This document shows, piece by piece, positions 1-10,700 of a stretch of 64,000 nt of DNA (position 1 is its first letter; each line of letters starts with the position of its first letter). A model generated the notes under the pieces. It was not told where the DNA came from, did not search any database, and saw only the letters and a program-made list of their open reading frames with translations. This stretch comes from Paracyclopina nana (lineage: Eukaryota; Arthropoda; Copepoda; Cyclopoida; Cyclopettidae): positions 3,802,001 to 3,866,000 of the forward strand of contig JAGUCH010000006.1 in the NCBI GenBank assembly GCA_019096065.1, written 5' to 3'. The position numbers were made by a program, and so were the translations under genes.

Positions 1-1564
1 ACTGTCGCAAAGACATTGAGTTATTTATCTTTGCAAAGTGCATTAAATTCACAGCAAAATGGGGCAAGGTTGCATATAAAAGGGCTCATTCCGCAATGGA
101 ATTCTGCTATTTATGAGCAGCCTTATTTCTAGCTTCAGCAATTGTCTACAGCAGCATGGAGTGAAAGCAATCTGGGAAAAAATTCAATTTAGCTTTCCGT
201 AAATATTGGGACACTACATACACCCCTCTCTAAATGGCCACGAGGAGCCATCTAGGTGTGTCTACTAGAAGTGTGTCCCTCCTTGTATACTACTTCTTCG
301 TTGCTTCTGGGGGTATAAATCTTTCTGCGCGAAACGTCTGCTTTCTTTCCCTTCAAGCTATATAAAAGAGGAGCCGTGAACAACAATTGTTGATCAATAG
401 ATTGGGGCATTGTGTGTATATTCCTTGCTGCCAGCTGTTGTGCATGCGTGTATATAGATGGCTACAAAAGTGTTATTGCGATTGTCAGGGTCATAATTAT
501 TACTATACACACACACGAACGGTCAAAGACCTTTAGATTCTTCGATCTAATGCCACGTGTTGTGCGAGTTGTTGACAAAACCGATGATGCAACACCGAAG
601 ATGTTTGCTTGTAAATTTTCAGTTTTTTTCGTGCAGAAAATGAAAAATGTAAAAGCATCATTCAGAGGAAGTTCTGAAGAAAGTTTGACACGTGCACAAT
701 CTGTCATAAACTATAGCCTAGCCTCTAATCCAGCGAGGTCGTCATCTGCTTAAGACGAAAGTTGATAATTAGTTCTGGGACTGCATCTAATGTTACGATA
801 TATCATGTTAATGATGCAGATTATGCACGGCATGGTATAACAGCCGTGATTTGGCATTCAAAGTTATACCACCACACTATAAGCTCTCATTAGTTCGCGC
901 GCAGTAGCTATACAGCAATAGACCTTGGATGCTACAGTATCACGATTATGATCATTGTGGTTGGCCATTGAAGCATGCCAACTGGCATCATCTTTGCATA
1001 AAAGCAATATTGAAAAGCGCAGCAACTTCTATCTCAAGGATCGAAAGAAAAAAATATTGGCGCCACATTTTCGGCTGATGCCTGAAAAAAGCCCTTTTTC
1101 CTATTATTGGAATGCTGCGAGCAAAATGGGGGCCAACTTCTTTTGGGCTATCGCTGCTTTGTCAAGTATTTCTTGCTAATGTTCACAATGTAGCCAAGTT
1201 TCGTTTCCGCACGAGTGACGCTAATGACGCTGCTGCTACTACTACTAGATATCTGAACTTCTTTTACTACCGCTGTACTAAGAAGCTATACGGGCTTCCG
1301 CTTCGCATTTGCCAGTTTCGCTCTTTCTCTCTCCCTGGAGATTCACTGATACCCAGAAACTCCTCCTGGAAAAAGTCATTTGTCTGCATCCCTTTCTTTT
1401 TACTCCTTGGCTTCGTGCCTTTTGGGGGCTAGCTTCTGGGCTGAAGCAGAGAAAAAGTCGTGAAATGATAGCAGATCAGCGATAATTTAGGAAAAACGAG
1501 GTCAACTATTATCTTACATGGATTTAGCCAGAAATTATAGTATCTTTGCTTCCTCCTCTTGCAG
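1..1564. other. Upstream non-coding / intronic sequence of the phosphatase gene
   Basis: No exon could be supported here. The phosphatase exon that follows starts inside a domain, so its earlier exons must lie upstream, and this stretch is most simply the 3' part of an intron. Two TATAAAAG strings (about 75-82 and 361-368) look like core-promoter TATA boxes, but nothing coding follows them convincingly. Open frames around 412-753 and 1112-1432 show no recognisable domain and have low-complexity composition. Confidence 0.5.
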
Positions 1565-3385
1565 TTGTTGACCAGCTATCACCCGGGCAAGTCTCAGTAT
1601 TCCACGGCATTAAGGGTGATTAACCAGTGCAAAAATCGGAGTCCGGATCTTTTGGCCACGGATTCTGCGCGAGTATTCCTCAATCCTGGAGGCGAAGTCG
1701 ATGGGGACGACTACATCAACGCATCGTGGCTCATGGGTAAGTCGAAAAAGATGTCATACGCATCATTGACAACCGAACGACGAGAGCCATTTTGAAGCGA
1801 ACTAACGTGAATGGATGGATGCATAAAATCCGGAAAGGAGCCAGATCCTCCCCGCCCCATTTTAAATGTACAAGCTGTAATAGCAGTAGTAAAGATGATT
1901 GAATTTAGAGCACCATGAATATCTCCAGCGAGAAAAGTCACGCTGGGGTGAATTCCCTCCAACTGCTCTACAGTTCCTGCGGGGCTTTCTCGCCCTTTTC
2001 ACTCCTGGGTGGTTTTACGAGTTCACTTCAATTTATGCTTTCTAATGCACATTTGGCATAATAACGGGTCTTCGTGAGTTTTGGCTTCAAACTCTGTTTG
2101 AGTTGGGTATGGGGGGATGTTTTTCTTGATTAATGCTGGCTGGGGACAAATTTCTCCTCAAATGATCTCCCATTTCGAGAAGGTGCTGAAAATGATCTCT
2201 TACCCTAAAGCGAGCTAGTTCTACGTGCTAGTTGTAAGAAAGCCAGCAACATTGGCACTTTGTGCTAATGGTCTCTTTCGGCCTTTTTTATGGCGGTCGT
2301 ACTCTTTGCTAAAAGCTGCAACTTTTCCAAATTTCAGGTTTCTTTGACCGCCGAGAGTTCATTGCCACACAACACCCTCTGGAGAGGACAATTTGCGACT
2401 TTTGGAGGATGGTGTGGGAGCAAGAGTCCAAACTGATTGTGGCCTTGAGCTCCATCGATAGCCAGGAGTGCCTGCCCTTTTGGCCTTCCATTCTTGGCGA
2501 GGCTTTGGCCTTTGAGACGAACAAAAGGAGTGAACGGATCCGACTGACCCTTCTCGAAGAGGCTGACACCATGGCCAGAAGAGCCATCCGGCTCAACTTG
2601 GAACTTTTGGTATGTAGCATTTGCATAGGAGTAGTACACTTTATTGGCAAACTTTTGCATCATTCCACTTCTTCTTCTTTCAAGGTTTCCAATACCGCCG
2701 GGACGACTCCACTTTCAAGAGAAGTTTGGATTTTCTTGAGTCCCAGTTGGCCTCAACAGTGCTCCCCACTCTCCACTGTGTTTGACCTCATCAAAGTCAC
2801 CGACGAGGAGCACCAGACTCTGGGAGGAGGCCCCATCGTGGCTGTAGACAGGTAAACTCGAATAAGGTTCCCCTGAAAAAAAGCCCCTTCATATTTTACT
2901 GTAGATATGGAGGCACGCAAGCTGCAACCTTCTGCAGCCTCATGACGTTATGGCATCAACTCCATTTCGAAGGAGGCGTCGACATTTACCAACTGGCGAA
3001 AATGGCCCATTACAACCGGCCTGGCATCTTCAAGAATCCGGAAGACCTTTTGTTCCTCTACTGCGCTCTCGAAGCCTACGTCACAAACAATGGCACAACC
3101 ATTCCCTCTCCAGTCGACATTGAGGCCTGGAGAAACTCCACGTCAGGCTACCAATTGAACGGGTGCGTCAGGGTGTCCAGGGTGTACACCGACTCCGTGG
3201 CCAAGGTGCTCAATGGAGTGGTGATCAACGATGACCGCATTCCTCCGGATGGCCAAGAGTCCGCAGCTTTGCTCAAGCATGCGGAGACCAACGGAAATAA
3301 CGGCTGTCCTCTCATGGGCTGCGGCCTCGCTAACGTTACGATTGTACCTAACAATGGGACCCTGAAGAGGCCACCGCCCTCCTGA
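1565..3385 (+). CDS. Receptor-type tyrosine phosphatase, Ptp99A-like, C-terminal exons (inactive D2 domain)
   Basis: Four exons join in frame: 1565-1736, 2338-2609, 2685-2851 and 2905-3385 (stop TGA 3383-3385), all with GT-AG introns. Together they give the last 363 residues of a receptor phosphatase; the N-terminal part lies outside the window. Visible landmarks are the substrate-loop motif YINASWL near residue 50, the FIATQHP-like motif after the first intron, a WP motif (WPQQCSPLSTVFDLIK), and the P-loop region reading VDRYGGTQAATFC. In an active phosphatase the P-loop is HCSAGxGRTG. Here the catalytic Cys position is Asp and the Arg is lost, as in D2 domains of the Ptp99A/PTPRG/PTPRZ group. 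The helix VDIYQLAKMAHYNRPGIF also fits that group. Expected role: a single-pass neuronal or epithelial receptor in which D2 regulates D1. The Ptp99A assignment is inferred from family pattern, not from an alignment search. Confidence 0.85.
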
Positions 3386-3752
3386 GACGCAGAGACGGCC
3401 TCTGCTACACATTTCGCTATGCCACCAGTTAGAGAAACCATCTTGTAAAAAAACGATGTAGCATAGGTCGTCACTTCCAACTATCTTTGATTTTTTGTTG
3501 TTCAAATTCTTGTCAGGCAACGATGTTATTCCACCACCGAGGACTACAACTTTCTCTCGCATTTTCATTTTTTCATTACAACATGATACATCCTGATATA
3601 CCGCATACGTATACACTATACTCAAAAGACTGTTTTTTGAATGGATCGCGCGCGCGCGCAGTATTACCACACATATTTCGAGCTTGCTTTCTGCCTCTTC
3701 TCATGTACATGATAATAGATGTTCTACAACCTCTTCAGATTATGAGTACTAT

Positions 3753-3758
3753 AATAAA
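3753..3758 (+). terminator. Poly(A) signal AATAAA of the Ptp99A-like gene
   Basis: A canonical AATAAA lies 368 nt after the stop codon, giving a normal-length 3' UTR. A short (GC)n dinucleotide run (about 3646-3660) sits inside this UTR. Confidence 0.5.
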
Positions 3759-3759
3759 A

Positions 3760-6700
3760 GTCATGAAACCATAGCTAATTAGGTATGATGGCCAAAGTTG
3801 GAAAGTTTCCCCTTTCCGCACTCCTTGGCCCCCCATCATCATCGTTTCACTTCTTCCTTGCTTTAATTTGTTTCAGACTCAATTTTTCCGTTGCTGCTGT
3901 TGCAAAACTTTCCCCTCATTTCCACCGAGAAGGCTTCCGGAATTCGTTGTTGTTGTCGTCGTCGTCTTTGTGCATTCTTTTGTTGCCCGTTTTTTGGATT
4001 CAAACTTCTTTCAAACTCTTGGCAAATTAGGGAAGACAAAAGGGGGAACAATTCGGAATATCTGGATTTTTGTATTAAGCGTGGATTCCTCTCGTGGGCT
4101 GGGTCCAATTAGCCAAATTGTAACAAGTATGGCATTGAAGGCTCTCCTGCTTTTTATCCTACCTTATGGACCATTAAGGACAGGCACGCCCCTTGGCAAT
4201 ATCATAGTATCTGGTTATTAGATATCCCGGATTACACTTTCATTATAGCCACTTCTTCCTCCTCCTCCTCTTCGTTTTTCTAAGCAGATGTACGTGGCTG
4301 CTGTAGCTGTTTTTCCTGCCAAACCTCTTTTTTGTGGATCATAAAAAAAGGCAATTTTTCTGTGCGCATGAAAAATGGAGGCTGGCGTCGTAGCTACAAA
4401 TGTGCTGAGGTTGAAGCCAAATCCAGAGATTCTGCGAAAGCCAAGGATCACTCAACGCAACATTAGTGCCATTTTGGTTCAGCACTCAACCTATTGCTAT
4501 AAATGAAAATGAAACGCTCATTATTCGTTTTTCATCCTTGGCATCATTGCATGGCACACTCTTATTTTTGGTGCACGTGGCTGAGGAAAATGGAAACAAT
4601 TTATCAGCTCTTGATTCTTTTTCTGGATTGATTGGTGCTGCGTCATGAAAACGATGCATTTCAAGCTGCTGCTGCTGCTGCTGCTTTAGTAACCTCCTCT
4701 TTCTCTATGTCATATCTTCAAGATACCATCTTAAGTGATCGGATTTATATTTTCGAGTCATAACAGCATTTGTGCAGGGAAAAAAAACCTCTCAAGGCCC
4801 AAAGCGTCGGAAAGAAGATGCACAATTTTGCGTGAAGAATGTTGTTGCGCCTCTAAAAATTATCCTATACTTGTGATGGTCAATTGCAAACCCTTTAAAC
4901 GTCAAGGTGAAACTCGTAAAATTTCAGTATACTAACCAGTAACTTTGTGGCCTCTCTTCTCTCGGTTTATTTATATTCTCTTAGGCATCTTGCCATGCTC
5001 GCGGCGACCCCCCATGGGTCAGCCTGCGTCTCTAATCAAGGAATTTAGCGCGTGCCTTCTTCAATGGAAAAATGCATTTAAGAAGCATTTGTAGCCAAAG
5101 ATGACCACACCGCACCAAGTGTCTGAAAGCTTAATTGTTAGGGCCAAAAGGGCAAACAGATGGGCGCCATTTTTTGCGCTTGCCTATCAACGCAAAATCG
5201 CATGGTACGGCCGTCGAATCATCTATAAAGATACTAATGAGCCAACCTTTTCCAGAGTTGGCTACGATCTTAATTTTGACGTCAAGAAGTTGGTTTGCTA
5301 AGGTGGGCATATTTGGCAAGTTGAAAGTAGCTATTAGGCCACGGTCACGGATATAGTATGTTGCGAAGAAGATATGATTGCTTAACAACCATTCAAGCCA
5401 TTAGAAGAGCAAATAGATTGCTTTTTCCTATGGAGTAATAATATGTATTCTTTAATTGCAGCGTTGACTCCATTATATGAGGTAACGGACAAAGGCTTTG
5501 TACATTTGCCGTCGTTTGAGGTTTCCCGGCTAATTTCTTCAAGTTTAATGTTAGTAAACGGGTTACCCTTCAGGGTTGAGACCTTGGCTGGATGCTCGTT
5601 GGGTCGGGAAATCGTTTACCACGGCTGCAAAGTATCCGGTCGCAACTCTAAAATGGAATGAGAAAAATGACTGCATTGTTTGATTTTATGAGTTGCTCTG
5701 TGCCACTCCTCGAAACTCAACCGATTACCCAAATAATTACCCTCAAGTTCACAGGAATGCCAAGATTTTTTTCACTGGCTTTTTTGTAATTTTCAGAATC
5801 TTTGCAACTTGTTAGTGAGTTATATGGATATGTCTTTTTTATGGGCTTAAGCCTGACAGCCTTTAAAAGCCTATAAAGAGAAAATGCATAGGTGGAATTT
5901 TTCAATTAGTTCCACGCGTAGCATTGAACGTTAGTGGCAATTTTTGCTTTATTAAGGCAGAAACAAGCTAATTTTGGAGGCCGTCAACGCCTACGCTTTT
6001 CTCACTCATTTACGGAATCGTCAGAAAGAGGTTGTTCATCCGACTTCTTTACTTGGGTACCGTAACCGTCTCTTTTTCTCATAAAACCTAATGGAATGCA
6101 GAAAGAAATTGAGCTTTTGTTCCCAGGACGAATTTCCATACAGCATGTCAAGGTTGTGAAGATGATGTGTTGACCTCAACAAAAAGAAATGTGTCTCGTG
6201 AAAAGAAGATGATGCGATTTTTATGACTCATATTAGAAGCAATTTTCACACACTTAGTATATTTGGGAAATGGAGATTTTTCAAGAAAAATATATAGGAA
6301 GTTAACACACGGAGAAATATAAAGCATATTGGAAGGTGTTAAGAAATGCCTTTTACTTCCTGTGGCTCAGGGTGGAGTCGACTTTACCACATTTTTGCCC
6401 AAAAGAAGGTGGCTTGATCATAATTTAGAATAAAGTTTGCTAACAATGCAATTTTTTAGGCCGAATCCTTGCAATTGACAAATGGCACACAGAACAATCG
6501 GCGATGGATGGGAAAGCCATGAATAAGCTGAAGCGCTGCCAATTTCCGGATGAGCTCCACATTTTACTGCCACCCTTTGGTTCATGTCATTTTTTATCGG
6601 CTCGTTGCCAAATGCGAATTCTCGCTCCGTGACTGAGCTTCTCATGTTTTTGCAACGGCAGCAATGACTACAGCAAAAGCGTTGCTCTCGTTGATGATGC

Positions 6701-7409
6701 AATTCTTATCATCACCTACGGCGTTTTATGGGCACAACTGGGGAATTACCTTCTTCCTCCTAAATAATTCAAAATCTTGCTGCTCTTTTTAAAATAAGGA
6801 TTGCTCTTCATCATATAATTGAAAGAGGTTTGCTAGCCTCAAATTCCCATTGTGATGCATTATGGCTAGCCTCGTTTTTGAGTAGTGTGTGTCATTTGCA
6901 GAAAAGGCCGACGGGCATCTTCTTCTTTTAAGCAGAAGAAGAACCCGATCCATAAATGGCACTCAATGATGCATCATTGCCAGTCACTTCCTAGGCAATT
7001 ATTCAAATTTCCTGCACACACATTAGTACTGAGCCAACAAGTTGAACGTTACGTTGCCAAAATGGGGTTTCTTCACACAAAGATTAGGGGGTCAATTGTC
7101 AAGGGCTTTTTTATTGCATCCTAGACTTATTGTGAATAATGAAGAGCGTTTCAAAATAGCTTGGCACTTTCAACACTCTATTTCACCATCTACACCATCT
7201 TCTTGAGCAACTTTTGGCTCCTTAACTGAATAGATCACAATAATCCAACATTTAGCCATATCTTTAGTTAGATATACGTGATTGATAAACAGACATGTCG
7301 TCTCCTGTCATTAGATATCAGCCAAGATCGCGGAAGACGTCTCGCGCGCAAAATATGCCCTCAACGCGGCGGCGGAAAAAGTTCATGAATTTCTTCATGC
7401 ATATTTTTC
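3760..7409. other. Intergenic DNA before the retrotransposon
   Basis: AT-rich sequence with no supported gene. Open frames on both strands are short (at most about 120 codons), start and stop at random, and show no domain. It contains a (GCT)7 run at 4665-4685. Confidence 0.5.
4665..4685. repeat. (GCT)7 microsatellite
   Basis: Seven perfect GCT units, read directly from the sequence, in intergenic DNA. Confidence 0.9.
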
Positions 7410-7414
7410 GCATC
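7410..7414. repeat. Target-site duplication GCATC (left copy)
   Basis: GCATC directly abuts the TGTC end of the left LTR and recurs directly after the right LTR at 18552-18556. Five base pairs is the usual duplication length for BEL/Pao elements. Confidence 0.92.
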
Positions 7415-7659
7415 TGTCAACGATGGCTTCGGCGACTGAAGCAGAAGCAACCAAAGCAAGGCTAAGATCAACAGTCCCTGATCTAGCTTCGTGATCCTTG
7501 ACAAAGTCCAAATAAAAGTCCAAGTTTCCATAAAGTTTAGTCTTTATTCTCGGGTAATGCGAATCGAACTGGCGGCAAAAACTCAACGTAAAGTGAGAAC
7601 ACAAAGTACAGAGCGTAATCTCAGCCAAGGAAAGTAAAAGGGAAGGTGGGGCCTAGACA
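7415..7659 (-). repeat. 3' LTR of the BEL/Pao element
   Basis: 245 bp running from TGTCAACG to CCTAGACA on the plus strand, with TGTC/GACA terminal inverted repeats. It carries AATAAA on the minus strand (plus-strand TTTATT at 7543-7548), which would polyadenylate the element transcript. An AATAAA also occurs on the opposite strand at 7511-7516. By eye the copy at 18307-18551 has the same sequence. The short open frame through it is not a gene. Confidence 0.95.
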
Positions 7660-7669
7660 TTCTCCCCCC
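7660..7669 (-). other. Polypurine tract
   Basis: On the element strand the run GGGGGGAGAA lies directly against the TGTC start of the 3' LTR, the expected place for the plus-strand DNA primer in reverse transcription. Confidence 0.85.
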
Positions 7670-7720
7670 AAAGTAAGGCCAAAGGCCTAACTTTCCAAAA
7701 GCAGCTAGGAAACAATCTTT

Positions 7721-10700
7721 TTAAGCATCCTCGTCGCCGAGGATGGAACGTGAAACACAAGTCAAAAGAAAGTCCTTGCGCAAGTCAATCGACAACTGAA
7801 AGCGATCGTGAGATCCTTTCGCCCAAGACCAGGAAAGGCCGGGCAGCAAACTGCACGTATAAACGTTGAAAGGGGCCAACAAAGCAAAATCATTCAATAA
7901 ATGAAGATAGGGGACTTGAATGTGGTCAAATTGAGAGTGGCCAAGAGCACCACACGCATTGCATCTTTCGGCAAATTTAGGGCAAATTTGAAAAACGTGA
8001 CGGGAACTTTTACATCTGGGATAAATACAACGTTTTTTAACATGTTTGCAAGGACGTTCAATCTTCAGTTCGTCGGCGACAGCCAGATCAGCTTCAGCAT
8101 CTTCAGGGTCAGCAATGGCAGCTTGAGCCATATCCACGTGAGCCGTTGAGCCGCATTCTCCACAGCGATGTGGGAATGATTGCCCTGGCATGAACAATTC
8201 GTCCAAAATGTCCGCAACCGCGACTTGATCATATTTTCGACCTTCCAAAAAAGCTTTCAAATCAGCTCGTAGGCTAGGCGATGCGGCGAAAAGGTCAGGG
8301 GCATAATTAGCTTGCAGCAAGTTGTTGCGAATCACTGGCATCGAACAAATGGCGGGGCTGACATCGGGCAAGTGCAAAAAAGCAGGGCCCGCACGGGCAG
8401 AAGCATTATCCATAAAAAGCTTATTGCCAAAGGCCCACACATGGATGTCACGCTTGTTCTGAATGTTATTAATGGCCGTACGGCCACAAACAAGTGCACA
8501 CAAATAGTGAATGACACGGCCAGCGTCAGCCTCAGGCAAAGCTTGCATAAAGTCCAAAAGGGCACAAGCTTCGCGGCACAGCAAAATCATGGGCACACAC
8601 AAACGGTAAAAGGCGTAGAACAATAGGCCATTCTCCCAAGAGTTAATGGGGCGGGAACAATCAGCTAAAGGCCAATAAACTGTCACAGTGTCGCCACTGT
8701 AAGTAACAGGTGGTCGTGCCTCATTTTCAGCTTGAACATCATTGGCGGGGGAGGGGTGAATAACTTCCAAAAAAGAGGGCAGTTGCAATTGTCGCGAGAC
8801 AAATGCCATGCCATTTTTGACCGTCAAAGATTTGGTCAAAGATTGCGGCGGATAAGCAAAGGTAGCAATGTTGCTAGCATCACAGTCACCTTGCATGACT
8901 ATATCCAAACCGCCCAAGCGACGTCGATCCTCAAAAATATTGAATGCGACTTTGTGTATTGAAGGATCGCGCAAAATGTCAACAATGTCGCTTGGAATTG
9001 GCACGCCCAAAGAAATTTCTGGAAGGCCTCCGTAATTGACAACAATTAACAGGCAAATGCCATTAGGTGAAAGCAGGCCTAATGTCGTGAAAGCTTCAGG
9101 GGCGGGCTTGGTCATTCGAAAGCCAGCTTTGGCATAAGCAGCGGGAGTCCAAGGAATAGTAAGCACTGCCAGCAAGGTGCGTCGTCGGATGGAGACGCAA
9201 AACTCATCCGTCTCCAAAAACGGTTTAATTAATGGCCAAGGATGATCTTTGTCGTGGGAGACAATATTCCTGCACCCCTCTAAAATGCGCAAATCAAAGG
9301 GGCCAGCCAAACCTAAGCTATCTTTTAGGGCAGCAAATTTTGGGTACACAATGGCATAATCATCCTGGGAGAGCCCTTGGGCCAGGTCATCCCCTTTTAA
9401 ATAAGTTTTGGGCAACAAAGTGGCACATAGGGGCAAAAGACAAGGAGCAGCCTGCTCACCAGCTAAAAAAGCCCGTGCCGCGGGGCACACACAATAACCC
9501 GGGCCCTTAGGAAGTGGGGTGGCAACAAGGGCAATCATGGTGATTGGAGTGGAGCCAATGGCACCAAGTGCAAAGCTAATCGTGGCGGGAGTAAAATCGC
9601 AGATTTTGCCATTATCATCTACACCGAAGAAATACTTAGAACAATCGGTGATCCAGGGCCGCAGACGAGTGATGTCTTCCATAGGGAAACAGGCCAAAAA
9701 GTTGAGAAGATCTTCCTCAGCGAAGGCATTGTCATCTTCTTGAATGTCATCGTCAGCCGTTGCAAAACGTGGACGGGTGCGATGTGCGTCTCGCTGCCAT
9801 CTAAAGCGAATGGTGGCCAGATTCCTTGCTATTCGATGGTATGTGGCCAAGCTGGCCTTTGCGTTGACTCGTTCCGAATAATTCAAAGGCCGCGAGGCCC
9901 ACCGCTCATCAGAGGATAGACGACCAGTGCAGCTTATAAACAATGTTTGATGAGAAGCTTGCATGACTTCGATGACCGACTGGCCTTTCCAAAGACCTCC
10001 CATTCGAAAGCCTTCATCTTGGATGACAGATAGTCTGGCGGCAATCCTTTGTTGCTCTTCCCTGGAATCGGTCGACAGCTTGGCTCCAAAATTGAGGCTG
10101 CTGCCCAAGATTGCCACCGTCGGGTCTCGAAATGAGGACAATCGCGAGATTGTGTCCATGGAGAGCAAATCTTCTTCAAAATAAGCCCTGGAAAAGCCCC
10201 ATTGACGGCTCACCTTTGAAGCAATTGCACATAGTTCTTCAAGCCTGGTGTTGGTAGGGATGTCGAATTCCCGCAAAATAGGAGCCTTTGGCGCCGGGTT
10301 TGTGCCCATCAAAGGCCAACAAGCAGGAACGGATTCATTGTCCACCTTCTCTGAAAATCGAATCTTACGAATCGGGGTGGGCCTGCGAGCGTCGACGACA
10401 AACTCTTCTGGCGGATCTCTTGAAGGCATGGTGACAACAATGTTGGGTGGTTCGACCTTGACATGTTGCAATTTTTGTTCCAACTCCCGTAACTTCTTTT
10501 CCGCCGCTTCCCGTTGCGATTTTGCTTCTTGATACAATCGGAAATAGTCCGGCGTGGATCGAGAAAGATCTCGCGATCGATCAGGTTGTCTATTTTCAGA
10601 CGAGTGGCGGAGAGGAGACCTACGAGGAGAACGAGAACGTTGACGAGATCCTTGATTTCGGCCACTCCGAACATCGCGTTCAGGATTACGTGGCCGAGAC

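Noticed and set aside
1..400. TATA boxes at 75-82 and 361-368 as true promoters
   Set aside because: No coding exon follows with support, and the region is probably intronic to the phosphatase gene.
3143..3670. 175-codon minus-strand frame opposite the last phosphatase exon
   Set aside because: It is antisense to a well-supported exon and has no recognisable domain.
7543..7575. tRNA gene in the LTR suggested by a GTTCGATTC box-B-like string
   Set aside because: No D-arm, anticodon arm or acceptor stem can be folded around it.
7395..7628. Short minus-strand frame in the LTR, repeated at 18203-18520
   Set aside because: It lies in the LTR and is duplicated only because the LTR is; it is not a separate gene.
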